64,000 bases of DNA from Mucilaginibacter straminoryzae (GCF_022953055.1 NZ_JALJEJ010000001.1:62001-126000); one strand, 5' to 3'. Shown: positions 31,967-40,562, numbered from the stretch's first letter. Notes: a model not told the origin generated them from the sequence alone. Translations and numbers: made by a program.

Positions 31967-32902
31967 TTATGATAACTTTAGATTTTGGAGTTTCGCTGCC
32001 AGAACCTCGCTGATTTTCCGGTACGATTCAAAGGTCCATCCGGCCACGTGCGGGGTAAGGATCACCCTGTCTGATGCAGCCAGTTCCGGGTACCAATCCT
32101 GCTCACCCAGCGCCGGAAACTTTTCTACCTCAAGCACATCCAGTCCGGCGCCTAATATTTTACCGCTCTTTAGTCCGTTTAATACGGCACGGGTTTGCAC
32201 GATAGGTCCGCGGGCGGTATTTAACAGAAAGATCGGTTTACGGAAATGGAACAGATATTCGTCATTCACCAGGGCACGGGTTTCTTTAGTAAGCGGGATA
32301 TGCAGGCTAAGAATGTCGCTTTGCTTTACAATTTCTTCCATGCTTACTTCGCGGGCGTACTGGTCGCTAAAGCCGGTTTTATACTTATCGTAAGCAATAA
32401 CATTTACCCCGAAGCCGGATAGTTTTTTTGCGAAGCTGCTACCCATAAACCCATAGCCGATAATCCCTACTGTTTTCCCTTTCAGTTCGTAACCGCGGTT
32501 TGCCTCGCGGCGCCATTGTCCGTTACGTACTTCCCGATCTGCGCGGATAAAATTATTAATCAGCGCCAGTAGCAGCCCGATAGCATGTTCACCCACGGCA
32601 TCCATATTCCCTTCCGGGGCGTTGATCAACCGGATGCCCTTTTGCAGCGCGTAAGCTTCGTCAATGTTATCCATACCGGCGCCGGCGCGGGCAATAAATT
32701 TCAGGTTAGTAGCCTGATCGAGAATTTCTTTTGTAACGTTGAATTTAGAACGGATAGCTAATCCCGCATATTCAGGTAAAATGCTCAGCGCTTCAGCAGT
32801 GGTAATGGTAGGTTGATAATTACAGGTAAAACCTAATGCTTCTGCCCCTTCCATAAAAGCCGGGTGAAGATCATCAACAATAAGGATGTTTTTGTTATTC
32901 AA
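31967..32902 (-). CDS. D-2-hydroxyacid dehydrogenase (NAD-dependent)
   Basis: The 311-residue protein has the D-isomer-specific 2-hydroxyacid dehydrogenase fold: catalytic-domain IRSKFNVTKEIL, Rossmann motif GKTVGIIGYGFMGSSFA, IPLTKETRALV, FLLNTARGPIV with the catalytic Arg, a Glu-bearing GLDVLEVEKFP, and the catalytic His in LTPHVAGWT. It could act in serine synthesis (SerA-like) or on another 2-keto acid. The only start in frame is TTG 32902. The first 35 bases including this TTG are duplicated at 33467-33501, where a toxin-antitoxin module has come between the gene and its original upstream region. Confidence 0.88.
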   Translation of the reverse strand: MNNKNILIVDDLHPAFMEGAEALGFTCNYQPTITTAEALSILPEYAGLAIRSKFNVTKEILDQATNLKFIARAGAGMDNIDEAYALQKGIRLINAPEGNMDAVGEHAIGLLLALINNFIRADREVRNGQWRREANRGYELKGKTVGIIGYGFMGSSFAKKLSGFGVNVIAYDKYKTGFSDQYAREVSMEEIVKQSDILSLHIPLTKETRALVNDEYLFHFRKPIFLLNTARGPIVQTRAVLNGLKSGKILGAGLDVLEVEKFPALGEQDWYPELAASDRVILTPHVAGWTFESYRKISEVLAAKLQNLKLS

Positions 32903-32905
32903 TGT
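32871..32905. repeat. 35-base direct repeat, left copy
   Basis: Matches 33467-33501 at 33 of 35 positions in direct orientation. It covers the first codons of the dehydrogenase gene and stops at the last base of the toxin pseudogene's stop codon. The two copies flank the toxin-antitoxin remnant. Confidence 0.85.
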
Positions 32906-33198
32906 TAAAATTTGCTTTTTTTATGATCCATTCTGTTATCCCAGAAATAGAGTAAGATTATTTCTAAATCCCTTATCTGATAAAATAAAGAGTTTTGTTT
33001 GCCGATAACGGCTTTACGAATATTTGAATGAGATGAAGACGTAAATGCTTCGGGATGATCCGCGATTACCTTTAAAAACGTTTCGGCTTTATCATTAAAG
33101 ACATCTATCTCTTTGTCAGACCAATTATCTTTTAAATAAATCAGAATCGCTTCATACGTCTTTTTTGCTTTAAGAGATCATTTAATGCTGAGAGCCAT
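32905..33198 (-). pseudogene. RelE/ParE-family toxin with premature stop at codon 7
   Basis: Starting at ATG 33198, which overlaps the antitoxin end by 17 bases, the frame reads MALSIK, then TGA at 33180-33178 where relatives have Trp (TGG), then a complete toxin sequence. It includes SLKAKKTYEAILIYLKDNWS, NIRKAVIGKQNSLFYQI and LLYFWDNRMDHKKSKF, ending at TAA 32905. These are the segments of RelE/ParE-type toxins of Bacteroidota, which inhibit gyrase or cleave mRNA. No other usable start codon lies early in the frame. One G-to-A change would restore a 97-residue toxin. It is probably inactivated, unless the TGA is a sequencing error. Confidence 0.85.
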
Positions 33199-33421
33199 AC
33201 TTTGATTTGAACTCTTTCATTACCTCCTCGTGAGAAAAATAACGCCCGTTTGCTACATCCCTAAGCCCCTCTTCTATACCGTCTTTTACATGCTGGGGTA
33301 GATAATGCCAAAAGTCACCCTCTTCCTGCTCCAGTACGTGCTTTACCTCATTTAAAATATCCGGATCTTCTACATCCAATATTTTCTTCACTAATGCGAT
33401 CTTTTCAGCTTGCAAGTCCAT
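33182..33421 (-). CDS. Antitoxin of the RelE/ParE module
   Basis: I choose ATG 33421 (79 residues); the TTG six bases upstream lies within the -7 box. The protein has an N-terminal helical segment (MDLQAEKIALVKKILDVEDP), an acidic middle and a C-terminal toxin-binding tail ending RYFSHEEVMKEFKSKYG, the form of Bacteroidota antitoxins paired with RelE/ParE toxins. Its end overlaps the toxin start. The toxin partner is broken by a nonsense codon, so the antitoxin is probably free of selection for its original role. Confidence 0.78.
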   Translation of the reverse strand: MDLQAEKIALVKKILDVEDPDILNEVKHVLEQEEGDFWHYLPQHVKDGIEEGLRDVANGRYFSHEEVMKEFKSKYGSQH

Positions 33422-33424
33422 AAT

Positions 33425-33432
33425 CAAATATA
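33425..33432 (-). promoter_or_regulatory. -7 box directly before the antitoxin ATG
   Basis: The minus strand reads TATATTTG; only three bases separate the box from ATG 33421, so the transcript would start at or next to the start codon (leaderless). Confidence 0.55.
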
Positions 33433-33466
33433 CGAAATATTCATCCAGCTGTTTCTCATCGAAACC

Positions 33467-33501
33467 TCATCAACAACAATGATGTTTTTGTTATTCAATG
33501 T
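33467..33501. repeat. 35-base direct repeat, right copy
   Basis: Matches 32871-32905 at 33 of 35 positions. It represents the vestigial original 5' end of the dehydrogenase gene; read on the minus strand it begins TTGAATAACAAAAACATC and soon runs into a stop codon. Confidence 0.85.
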
Positions 33502-33516
33502 AAACAGGTAACTTTG
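33488..33516 (+). promoter_or_regulatory. Promoter of the 33533 gene
   Basis: TTG at 33488-33490 and TAACTTTG at 33509-33516, spaced by 18 bases, give a complete Bacteroidota promoter. The -33 element is inside the right direct repeat. The ATG at 33533 follows 17 bases after the box. Confidence 0.65.
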
Positions 33517-33532
33517 ATATAAAGGCAAAAAT

Positions 33533-33781
33533 ATGGAAACGCTGGTAATAAAGGTAGATAATGAGCAAGATGCCGATGCGCTGATTGTTCAGTTAAGTAA
33601 ACTGGGTTATTCTGACAACGTTATCCGGACGAAAGAAGCCTTAATTAGCGATCATATCAAACCAGGTGAACCTTTAGCAGACGAAACCCTAAATCAATTA
33701 TTGGATGAGAGCGAAGAGGATACTGCGGAGTTTGATCTAAAAACTGTTGAGCAATTCCATACCTCAAGATTGAAAGCTTAA
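33533..33781 (+). CDS. Small acidic antitoxin-like protein
   Basis: The 82-residue protein starts METLVIKVDNEQDADALIVQ, a beta-strand then helix common in small antitoxin-like proteins of Bacteroidota, and continues with an acidic helix (LNQLLDESEEDTAEFDLKTV). No toxin gene follows on its strand; the next gene, rsmA, converges four bases away. It may be an orphan antitoxin or regulator left next to the toxin-antitoxin remnant. It has a good promoter and an ATG start. Its function is not known. Confidence 0.6.
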   Translation: METLVIKVDNEQDADALIVQLSKLGYSDNVIRTKEALISDHIKPGEPLADETLNQLLDESEEDTAEFDLKTVEQFHTSRLKA

Positions 33782-33785
33782 AGCC

Positions 33786-34565
33786 CTATCTGCTCTCACT
33801 AATCTTATTCGTTAGCTGCACAAAATCTGCTACGCTCAAGCGTTCTGCGCGTAGTTCCAGCAAAGGTTCATCACCCATTTTTTCTTTGTTCATTAATGCA
33901 GAAAGGGCATTCCGTAAGGTCTTGCGGCGCTGGTTGAAACCTGCCTTTACTACCTGCCAGAAAAGTTTTTCGTCGCAATCAAGGGTTGCTATACCGTTCC
34001 GGGTCAGGCGGATTACCCCGGACAATACCTTTGGCGGCGGGTTAAATGCACCTGCCTTTACTGTAAACAAATACTCTACCTGGTAATAGGCCTGCAAAAA
34101 AACACTCAGGATGCCGTATTCCTTGCTGCCTGGCTTGGCAGTACAACGTTCAGCCACTTCTTTCTGGAACATCCCCACTACCTCGGTTACCTTTTGCCGG
34201 TTATCCAGCACCTTGAATAAGATCTGCGAGGAAATATTGTAAGGAAAATTGCCGATGATAGCCATTTTATCCGGAAAAACTGTCGAGAAATCCATCTCCA
34301 GGAAGTCGGCGTTTAAAATACGAGGAGCCGCATCGGGATATTTTTTCAGCAGGAATTCGTAAGATTCGGTGTCGATGTCGATCAGCCAGGTTTCGTATTC
34401 GGTCTTCTGTAACAGAAAGTCAGAAAGAATACCCATGCCCGGCCCAACCTCCAGCACTTGTGTGTACCCAGAGGCTGCCCGGAGGCTGTTTACAATACGA
34501 GAGGCTATATTTTTATCAGTCAGAAAGTGCTGACCCAAGTGCTTTTTCGCTCTGACTAAAGACAT
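33786..34565 (-). CDS. rsmA: 16S rRNA (adenine-N6,N6)-dimethyltransferase
   Basis: The 259-residue protein is a canonical KsgA/RsmA: KKHLGQHFLTDKNIA, SAM motif LEVGPGMGILSDFL, the acidic NADFLEMDF, catalytic NFPYNISSQIL, and the C-terminal FNQRRKTLRNAL. It dimethylates A1518 and A1519 in the 3' hairpin of 16S rRNA during small-subunit maturation. It is divergent from pdxA over 154 bases, as often seen in this phylum. Confidence 0.97.
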   Translation of the reverse strand: MSLVRAKKHLGQHFLTDKNIASRIVNSLRAASGYTQVLEVGPGMGILSDFLLQKTEYETWLIDIDTESYEFLLKKYPDAAPRILNADFLEMDFSTVFPDKMAIIGNFPYNISSQILFKVLDNRQKVTEVVGMFQKEVAERCTAKPGSKEYGILSVFLQAYYQVEYLFTVKAGAFNPPPKVLSGVIRLTRNGIATLDCDEKLFWQVVKAGFNQRRKTLRNALSALMNKEKMGDEPLLELRAERLSVADFVQLTNKISESR

Positions 34566-34719
34566 ATTCCGAACAGATTTGCTACAAAATAACTCATATT
34601 TGTGCTTTAGTCGGGAATTTTAAGCTTAAAATCTTTTATTTGCACCGCCTGAACATTAAATAATAGACAGTATTTAACGGTGTTGACCTGAAAGTATAAT
34701 CACCGCAATTTTTTCAAAT

Positions 34720-35775
34720 ATGAGCGAGAAACTAAAAATAGGGATTAGTATTGGTGACGTTAATGGCATTGGCCTTGAGGTAATCATCAAGACATTGGCC
34801 GAAACCCGCATATTCGACTACTGTACACCTATTGTTTACGGGCATACTAAAGTAGCCTCGTTCCATCGCAGGCTGGCTAACGTTCACGATCTGAATTTTA
34901 ATGTGATCAATGCCCCTGCACAAGCCCAGCACAAAAAAGCTAACATGATTAATTGCTGGGAAGAAGATGTGAAGATAGAGGTAGGCGCCATTACTGAAAC
35001 CGGTGGTAAGTATGCCTTTCTTTCGCTCGAACGCGCAACAAATGATCTGCTAAGTGGCGAGATTGATGCATTAGTGACCGCTCCGATCAATAAAGAAAAT
35101 ATTCAGAACGAAAACTTTCATTTCCCCGGCCATACCGAATACCTGCAACAGCGTGATAATGCCGCCGAATCATTAATGTTCCTGGTGAGCGATACCCTTA
35201 AAGTAGGTGTCGTAACGGGGCATATCCCGGTTAGCCAGGTGGCGCAAAGTATTTCTACAGAGAAAATCCTGAACAAGCTGCGTTTGATGAATAAATCCCT
35301 GCAGCAGGACTTTTGGGTACGTAAACCAAAAATTGCGGTATTGGGGCTTAACCCTCACGCGGGTGACAACGGCCTGATCGGTAACGAAGAGCAAACCATT
35401 ATTACACCTGCTATAGAAGAAGCCCGCGCTAACGATATATTGGCATTTGGGCCGTATTCGGCTGATGGTTTTTTTGCCAACGGATTGTATACCCAGTTTG
35501 ATGCTGTACTGGCCATGTACCACGACCAGGGTTTGATTCCGTTTAAGCAGATTGCTTTTGAATGGGGCGTAAATTACACCGCAGGTTTAAGCTTTGTGCG
35601 CACTTCGCCAGATCATGGTACGGCGTATGATATTGCCGGTAAAAACCTGGCCTCGGCAACATCTTTCCGCGAGGCGCTTTTTAGTGCCATACATATTGTA
35701 AAGCACCGCCGCGAAAACGAAGAACTAACAGAAAACCCGTTGAAGTTTACCAAACTTAGCCGCGACCGCGACTAA
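34720..35775 (+). CDS. pdxA: 4-hydroxythreonine-4-phosphate dehydrogenase
   Basis: The 351-residue enzyme has PdxA motifs: GISIGDVNGIGLEVI, LVTAPINKENI, FPGHTEYLQ with a metal His, VTGHIPVSQVA, LGLNPHAGDNGLIG, AMYHDQGLIPFK with a metal His, and FVRTSPDHGTAYDIAG. It oxidises 4-phosphohydroxy-L-threonine in pyridoxal-phosphate synthesis in the cytosol. The start at ATG 34720 gives the normal family N-terminus. It is a single gene here. Confidence 0.96.
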   Translation: MSEKLKIGISIGDVNGIGLEVIIKTLAETRIFDYCTPIVYGHTKVASFHRRLANVHDLNFNVINAPAQAQHKKANMINCWEEDVKIEVGAITETGGKYAFLSLERATNDLLSGEIDALVTAPINKENIQNENFHFPGHTEYLQQRDNAAESLMFLVSDTLKVGVVTGHIPVSQVAQSISTEKILNKLRLMNKSLQQDFWVRKPKIAVLGLNPHAGDNGLIGNEEQTIITPAIEEARANDILAFGPYSADGFFANGLYTQFDAVLAMYHDQGLIPFKQIAFEWGVNYTAGLSFVRTSPDHGTAYDIAGKNLASATSFREALFSAIHIVKHRRENEELTENPLKFTKLSRDRD

Positions 35776-35868
35776 ACATCTCGGTCACATTTGGGTTACT
35801 ATGGCAATGATTTAAAATAACCGTCGTTATTTAAATCGTTACACATCTATAAATATCTATCCTGCCTA

Positions 35869-37050
35869 ATGAAAAATATACTTGACCGGATACGGTCAAT
35901 TGATGCTTTTCGTGCGGTCACCATGTTCCTCATGATCTTTGTAAATGATCTTGACGGAGTACCCCACACCCCCCGTTGGCTTAAGCATGCTGGTGAAAAC
36001 GCCGACGCGCTTGGTTTAGCCGACACTATTTTTCCGGCTTTTTTATTTATTGTGGGGCTGGCCATACCATTTGCTTTTGAGAACCGCCTGCGCCGCGGCG
36101 ACCATAAAATACCCTTCCGCATTTTTACACGCTCATTTGCCCTCATTGTTATTGGCTTTTACCATGCCAACATGGAAACCTATAACGAGGCGATAGCGGT
36201 ACTGCCAAAACCGGTGTGGGAAAGCCTGCTCACTATCAGCTTCTTTTTTATTTTTCTGGATTACAGCAAAGTGCCCAAATGGCGCTGCTACCTTTACCGC
36301 GGCATTGGGCTGGTGCTGCTGGCCTGGATGTCTGCCATTTATAAAACGACAGACCCGGGGCAAACCTGGCTGCATTTAACCTGGTGGGGTATTCTGGGGC
36401 TGATTGGCTGGGCTTACCTGGTCTGTAGCTTAATTTACTACTATTCAAATGGGGTGCTTTGGGTGCAGGCAGCAGCATGGGTATTTTTCCTGCTGTTTAA
36501 CCTCGACTTTCACTTTGGTATGCTCGATTTCCTGAGCGGTGTACAGAAATACATGTGGATTGCCGGTAACGGCGCCATGCAGGCATTTACCATGGCGGGC
36601 ATTGTGGTATCGGTAATGTATATGCGCCTGAAACAGAACAATGATGTAAAGCTGTTATGGATCGGCATGATCCTGTTAGCGGCTATTCTGTTCAACCTTG
36701 GTTTTATTGTACGCTTCTTTAGCGGCGGTATTTCCAAAGCGCATGACACGCCATCCTGGGTATTTATCTGTACCGGCATCAGTCTGGTTGTTTATGCCTT
36801 TTTTGCCTTCCTGGTAGATTTTAAAGGTAAGTATAACTGGGTGAAAAGTATAGAGCCTGCCGGCACGCATACGTTTACCTGCTACCTGGTGCCCTACATC
36901 TTTTACCCGATGTACGAGATGACCAACATCGGTTACCCCGAGTACCTTAGCGAAGGCACAGGCGGTTTGATCAAATGCTTTATCTTTTCCTTCGCCATGA
37001 TCTGGCTGACAGGATTGCTAGGAAGAATAGGTGTGAAGCTGAAGATATAG
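35869..37050 (+). CDS. DUF5009 multi-pass membrane protein (acyltransferase-like)
   Basis: The 393-residue protein has about ten hydrophobic segments. The N-terminus, RSIDAFRAVTMFLMIFVNDL, with GLADTIFPAFLFIVGLAIPFAF next, is typical of the DUF5009/COG4299 family, related to the membrane domain of heparan-alpha-glucosaminide N-acetyltransferase. A role in moving an acetyl group across the membrane to a sugar is possible by analogy. No neighbouring glycan genes are present. A short hyphenated palindrome AAATAAC/GTTATTT (35815-35832) lies in its upstream region. Confidence 0.82.
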   Translation: MKNILDRIRSIDAFRAVTMFLMIFVNDLDGVPHTPRWLKHAGENADALGLADTIFPAFLFIVGLAIPFAFENRLRRGDHKIPFRIFTRSFALIVIGFYHANMETYNEAIAVLPKPVWESLLTISFFFIFLDYSKVPKWRCYLYRGIGLVLLAWMSAIYKTTDPGQTWLHLTWWGILGLIGWAYLVCSLIYYYSNGVLWVQAAAWVFFLLFNLDFHFGMLDFLSGVQKYMWIAGNGAMQAFTMAGIVVSVMYMRLKQNNDVKLLWIGMILLAAILFNLGFIVRFFSGGISKAHDTPSWVFICTGISLVVYAFFAFLVDFKGKYNWVKSIEPAGTHTFTCYLVPYIFYPMYEMTNIGYPEYLSEGTGGLIKCFIFSFAMIWLTGLLGRIGVKLKI

Positions 37051-37195
37051 TTTGTGCAAGGTTGTAACGTTTTTATGTTGTAATGTTGAACTGCGCGGTG
37101 CATACGTAAAACAAGTTAAAACATTCAAACCTTGCAACGTTCCAACCCTCTCAGCAATAATTAAAAAAACACTTTCCGCTTATATAAATTTTCCC
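37051..37195. repeat. AT-rich near-palindromic spacer
   Basis: GCAAGGTT (37056-37063) is the inverse of AACCTTGC near 37129, and both are followed or preceded by degenerate copies of GTAACGTT/AACATT. The spacer can fold like the greA-HIT spacer and is probably a dispersed palindromic element. Confidence 0.4.
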
Positions 37196-37203
37196 TACAT
37201 TTG
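37196..37203 (+). promoter_or_regulatory. -7 box of the DUF177-rpmF-plsX-fabH operon
   Basis: TACATTTG matches TAnnTTTG. It overlaps a TTG at 37201 that opens the same frame, so translation must start later, at TTG 37222. Confidence 0.65.
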
Positions 37204-37221
37204 CGGGCTAATTATCGCTCA

Positions 37222-37743
37222 TTGAAATCGTTAAGAACATATTCGATTCCCTTTACAGGCCTTAAGCTTGGCAAGCATGTTTTTGAATATGCTATTACGG
37301 ATGCTTTTTTCGACGAATTTGAATATTCGCTGGTAAAGAAAGCTGATCTGCAATGCCGCGTAGAATTGGACAAGCAGGAGACTATGATCATCCTGGATTT
37401 CCACATTACCGGCACAATTAGCCTTACCTGCGATAAATGCCTGGCCCAATACCCGCAAGTGGTAGATTTGCAGGAGCAGCAGATAGCCAAGTTTGCCGAG
37501 GAAGAAGTAGATGAGGATGAAGAGATTATTACCCTGAAAAAGAACGATTATGAGATCGACGTTGCAGGGTTGATTTATGAATATGTAAACGTTGCGGTTC
37601 CGTTTATTACGCGCTGCAGCGACGAGGGTAACACCCCATATTGTGATAAAGAAATGCTCGATAAGTTGAAAGACCTGTCGGGTTCGGGAGAAACAAACGA
37701 GCAGCAGGACCCGCGTTGGGACGCACTCAAAAAATTAAAGTAA
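37222..37743 (+). CDS. DUF177 (YceD-like) protein
   Basis: I choose TTG 37222 (KSLRTYSIPFTGLKLGKHVF), because the earlier TTG lies in the promoter box. The 173-residue protein has the DUF177 core with a C-x2-C pair (LTCDKCLAQYP) and a second C-terminal Cys segment (CSDEGNTPYCDKEM), then the common tail DPRWDALKKLK. YceD relatives affect 23S rRNA accumulation and are almost always encoded just before rpmF, as here (18-base gap). It is the first gene of the lipid-initiation operon. Confidence 0.9.
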   Translation: MKSLRTYSIPFTGLKLGKHVFEYAITDAFFDEFEYSLVKKADLQCRVELDKQETMIILDFHITGTISLTCDKCLAQYPQVVDLQEQQIAKFAEEEVDEDEEIITLKKNDYEIDVAGLIYEYVNVAVPFITRCSDEGNTPYCDKEMLDKLKDLSGSGETNEQQDPRWDALKKLK

Positions 37744-37761
37744 TTCTAAAATTAGAAAGTT

Positions 37762-37953
37762 ATGCCAAATCCAAAACGGAAGTTTTCCAAATCAAGAAGA
37801 GATAAGCGCAGAACCCATTACAAAGCAGAAGCTCCGGGTTTAACAACTTGCAAAACTACCGGTGCTGTACATTTACCTCACAGAGCTTATACTGTTGATG
37901 GTAACCTTTACTACAACGGTAAATTACTGGTTGAAAAAACTGCTGTAGCTTAA
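37762..37953 (+). CDS. rpmF: 50S ribosomal protein L32
   Basis: The 63-residue protein begins MPNPKRKFSKSRRDKRRTHYK, diagnostic for L32, and ends with HRAYTVDGNLYYNGK. The usual zinc-binding Cys pairs are reduced to a single Cys (TTCKTTG), as in Cys-poor L32 forms. It binds 23S rRNA in the large subunit. It is co-oriented with DUF177 upstream and plsX 14 bases downstream, the classical rpmF-plsX link between translation and membrane lipid synthesis. Confidence 0.97.
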   Translation: MPNPKRKFSKSRRDKRRTHYKAEAPGLTTCKTTGAVHLPHRAYTVDGNLYYNGKLLVEKTAVA

Positions 37954-37967
37954 GTTAATTTTCCGGG

Positions 37968-38906
37968 ATGAAGATTGGCTTGGATATTATGGGCGGTGAT
38001 TACGCTCCTAAAGCAACCGTTTTAGGGGCCATTGCAGCACATAAAGTATTATCTGCCGCGCACCGTCTGGTGCTGATCGGCGATAAGCCTACAGCGTTAA
38101 GCTTGCTGGAAGAGAACAATTACAGCCCGGACAATTTCGATTTCGTGCATACCACCCAGGTGATCGGTATGGGCGAACATCCTACTAAAGCTATTTCCCA
38201 AAAGCCAGATTCCAGCATTGCCGTAGGGTTTAAGATGCTGAAAGACGGTGAATTGGACGCTTTTTCTTCTGCCGGCAACACTGGCGCTATGCTCGTAGGG
38301 GCGGTGTTTAGTGTAAAAAGTATTCCGGGCGTAATTCGCCCTGCCATGGCAACCACTGTACCCAAACTGAAAGGCGGTTTGGGTATTTTGTTGGATGTAG
38401 GCGCCAATGCAGATTGCAAACCAGATACCCTGCTTCAATTCGGCGTTTTAGGCAGTCTTTATGCCGAGCTGATCTACAATATCCAGAGCCCTAAAGTGGC
38501 GCTGATGAATATTGGCGAGGAGGAAGAGAAAGGCAATTTGCTGACGCAGGCTACTTACCCCCTGATGAAAGACACCAAGCTGTTCAACTTTGTCGGGAAT
38601 ATCGAGGGACGCGATGTTTTTGGCAGCGGGGCAGACGTAATTGTCACTGATGGTTTTACCGGTAACGTGATCCTTAAACTGGCAGAGTCTTTTTATATGA
38701 TCACCTTGAAAAAGGGGCTGAAAGACGAGTTTTTTGATCGCTTTAACTATGAGCAATACGGCGGCAGCCCTATTTTGGGTGTAAATGCGCCGGTTGTGGT
38801 AGGGCACGGGATTTCCAATCCCGAAGCCATTAAGAACATGGTGCTTTTGTCGAAAGATATGGCAGAAAGCGGCCTGATTGAAAAAATGAAGCAGGCATTT
38901 CAATAA
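37968..38906 (+). CDS. plsX: Phosphate acyltransferase PlsX
   Basis: The 312-residue protein has PlsX hallmarks: [47 protein letters not shown], and [16 protein letters not shown]. It converts acyl-ACP and phosphate to acyl-phosphate for glycerolipid synthesis. It follows rpmF by 14 bases and precedes fabH by 14, so fatty-acid initiation and phospholipid entry are co-transcribed. Confidence 0.97.
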   Translation: MKIGLDIMGGDYAPKATVLGAIAAHKVLSAAHRLVLIGDKPTALSLLEENNYSPDNFDFVHTTQVIGMGEHPTKAISQKPDSSIAVGFKMLKDGELDAFSSAGNTGAMLVGAVFSVKSIPGVIRPAMATTVPKLKGGLGILLDVGANADCKPDTLLQFGVLGSLYAELIYNIQSPKVALMNIGEEEEKGNLLTQATYPLMKDTKLFNFVGNIEGRDVFGSGADVIVTDGFTGNVILKLAESFYMITLKKGLKDEFFDRFNYEQYGGSPILGVNAPVVVGHGISNPEAIKNMVLLSKDMAESGLIEKMKQAFQ

Positions 38907-38920
38907 TTAGTTATTATACA

Positions 38921-39910
38921 ATGCAAAAAATTCACGCTGCTATTACAGCTGTTAATGGTTACGTTCCCGAATACGTACTAACCAATAAAGAGCTGGAAAC
39001 AATGGTAGACACGAACGACGAATGGATTACCTCCCGTACCGGTATCAAAGAGCGTCGTATCCTTAAAGGGGAAGGCCTGGCTACTTCAGATATGGCTGTT
39101 CCCGCAGTAGAAGGACTACTGAAAAAGCGCGGTATCAGCGCAGAAGAAATCGAGTTAATTATTTTCTGTACCACCACACCCGATATGCCTTTTCCGGCAA
39201 CTGCCAATATCTTGGCAGACAAGATCGGTGCAAAAAATGCCTGGGGTTATGACCTGCAGGCTGCTTGCTCTGGCTTCGTGTTCGGATTAGCTACCGGTGC
39301 TTCTTTCATAGAAAGCGGCAGGTATACCAAAGTACTGGTAGTTGGCGGCGATAAGATGTCGTCTATCATCAACTATCAGGACCGCGCAACCTGTATTATT
39401 TTTGGCGACGGTTGCGGATGCGCTTTATTAGAGCCTAATACCGAAGGCTATGGCATCATCGACTCCATTTGTAAAACAGATGGCTCTGGCCGGAACTTTT
39501 TAAATATGAAAGCTGGTGGTTCTTTAAGACCCGCATCGCATGAGACTGTTGACGCTAATGAGCACTACGCTTACCAGGAAGGCCAAACCGTATTTAAATT
39601 TGCCGTAACAAATATGGCAGAGGTAGCCGCCGACATCATGGAGCGCAACCAGTTGCAATCTGAGGATGTGGCCTGGCTGGTACCACACCAGGCTAATAAA
39701 CGTATTATCGATGCTACTGCAAACCGCATGGGGCTTAGCAGCGATAAAGTAATTATTAATATAGAACGCTATGGTAACACTACCAACGGAACAATACCTT
39801 TGTGCCTTTGGGAGTGGGAAGATAAATTTAAAAAGGGCGACAACATTGTACTTGCTGCCTTTGGCGGCGGGTTCACATGGGGGTCGGTTTACCTGAAATG
39901 GGCTTATTAA
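38921..39910 (+). CDS. fabH: Beta-ketoacyl-ACP synthase III (housekeeping)
   Basis: The 329-residue enzyme has the FabH triad: Cys in [11 protein letters not shown], His in [11 protein letters not shown], Asn in [12 protein letters not shown], plus the C-terminal [14 protein letters not shown]. It condenses acetyl-CoA (or branched acyl-CoA) with malonyl-ACP to start fatty-acid synthesis. Length and motifs are closer to the canonical enzyme than those of the DarB-like synthase at 25504. It sits in the plsX-fabH-accB order. Confidence 0.97.
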   Translation: MQKIHAAITAVNGYVPEYVLTNKELETMVDTNDEWITSRTGIKERRILKGEGLATSDMAVPAVEGLLKKRGISAEEIELIIFCTTTPDMPFPATANILADKIGAKNAWGYDLQAACSGFVFGLATGASFIESGRYTKVLVVGGDKMSSIINYQDRATCIIFGDGCGCALLEPNTEGYGIIDSICKTDGSGRNFLNMKAGGSLRPASHETVDANEHYAYQEGQTVFKFAVTNMAEVAADIMERNQLQSEDVAWLVPHQANKRIIDATANRMGLSSDKVIINIERYGNTTNGTIPLCLWEWEDKFKKGDNIVLAAFGGGFTWGSVYLKWAY

Positions 39911-39987
39911 TTTTGGCAACTTTTTTCATTTAATTTGTTATAACTTAGCTTTTTACAACTATCCAAAACCAATTTTTCGACTAAAGT

Positions 39988-40476
39988 ATGGATATTAAAC
40001 AAATACAAGACCTGATCCGCTTCGTATCTAAATCAGGCGTGAGCGAAGTTTCTATTGAGCAGAACGAGTTTAAGATCACGATAAAAACCACGCTGACACA
40101 AACTGTAGTTAATGCTACTTTACCTGCACCGGTTGCCGCTATCCCGGCTGCTGCCGCTGCTGCCCCTGCGCCGGTTTCACCAACTACACATGCAAGTGCC
40201 CCTGCAGAAGCGCCTGCCGCTGCTGACGAGTCTAAATACATTACCGTTAAATCTCCGATGATTGGTACTTTCTACCGTTCATCAACCCCAGAAAAACCTG
40301 CTTTTGTAAACGTAGGCGACGAGATTAAACCAGGTAAAGTAACCTGCATTATTGAAGCGATGAAACTTTTTAACGAGATCGAGTCTGAAGTATCAGGCCG
40401 TATCGTTAAAATCCTGGTTGAGAATGCTACCCCGGTAGAGTACGACCAGCCTTTGTTTTTAGTTGAACCTATGTAA
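39988..40476 (+). CDS. accB: Biotin carboxyl carrier protein of acetyl-CoA carboxylase
   Basis: The 162-residue protein has the N-terminal MDIKQIQDLIRFVSKSGV helix region, an Ala/Pro-rich flexible linker (about 45-80), and the biotinyl domain with the biotin Lys in IEAMKLFNEI. It carries carboxybiotin between AccC and the carboxyltransferase. The gene is 77 bases after fabH and 86 before accC, with a terminator-like hairpin in the latter gap. Confidence 0.96.
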   Translation: MDIKQIQDLIRFVSKSGVSEVSIEQNEFKITIKTTLTQTVVNATLPAPVAAIPAAAAAAPAPVSPTTHASAPAEAPAAADESKYITVKSPMIGTFYRSSTPEKPAFVNVGDEIKPGKVTCIIEAMKLFNEIESEVSGRIVKILVENATPVEYDQPLFLVEPM

Positions 40477-40485
40477 TTGATGATT

Positions 40486-40534
40486 ACACCGATTTTTATT
40501 TGATTTCACTGATCAATCGGTGAAATCTTTTTTT
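40486..40534 (+). promoter_or_regulatory. Terminator-like hairpin with alternative pairing in the accB-accC gap
   Basis: GATTTCACTGAT (40502-40513) pairs with ATCGGTGAAATC (40516-40527), 12 bp with one wobble, and seven T follow (40528-40534): an intrinsic-terminator shape inside an operon. The upstream CACCGAT (40487-40493) can instead pair with ATCGGTG (40516-40522), which would disrupt the terminator. A third copy of the motif, ATCTGTGAAATC, comes after the T-run. Confidence 0.55.
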
Positions 40535-40562
40535 CAATCTGTGAAATCTTAAATCAAAAAAC

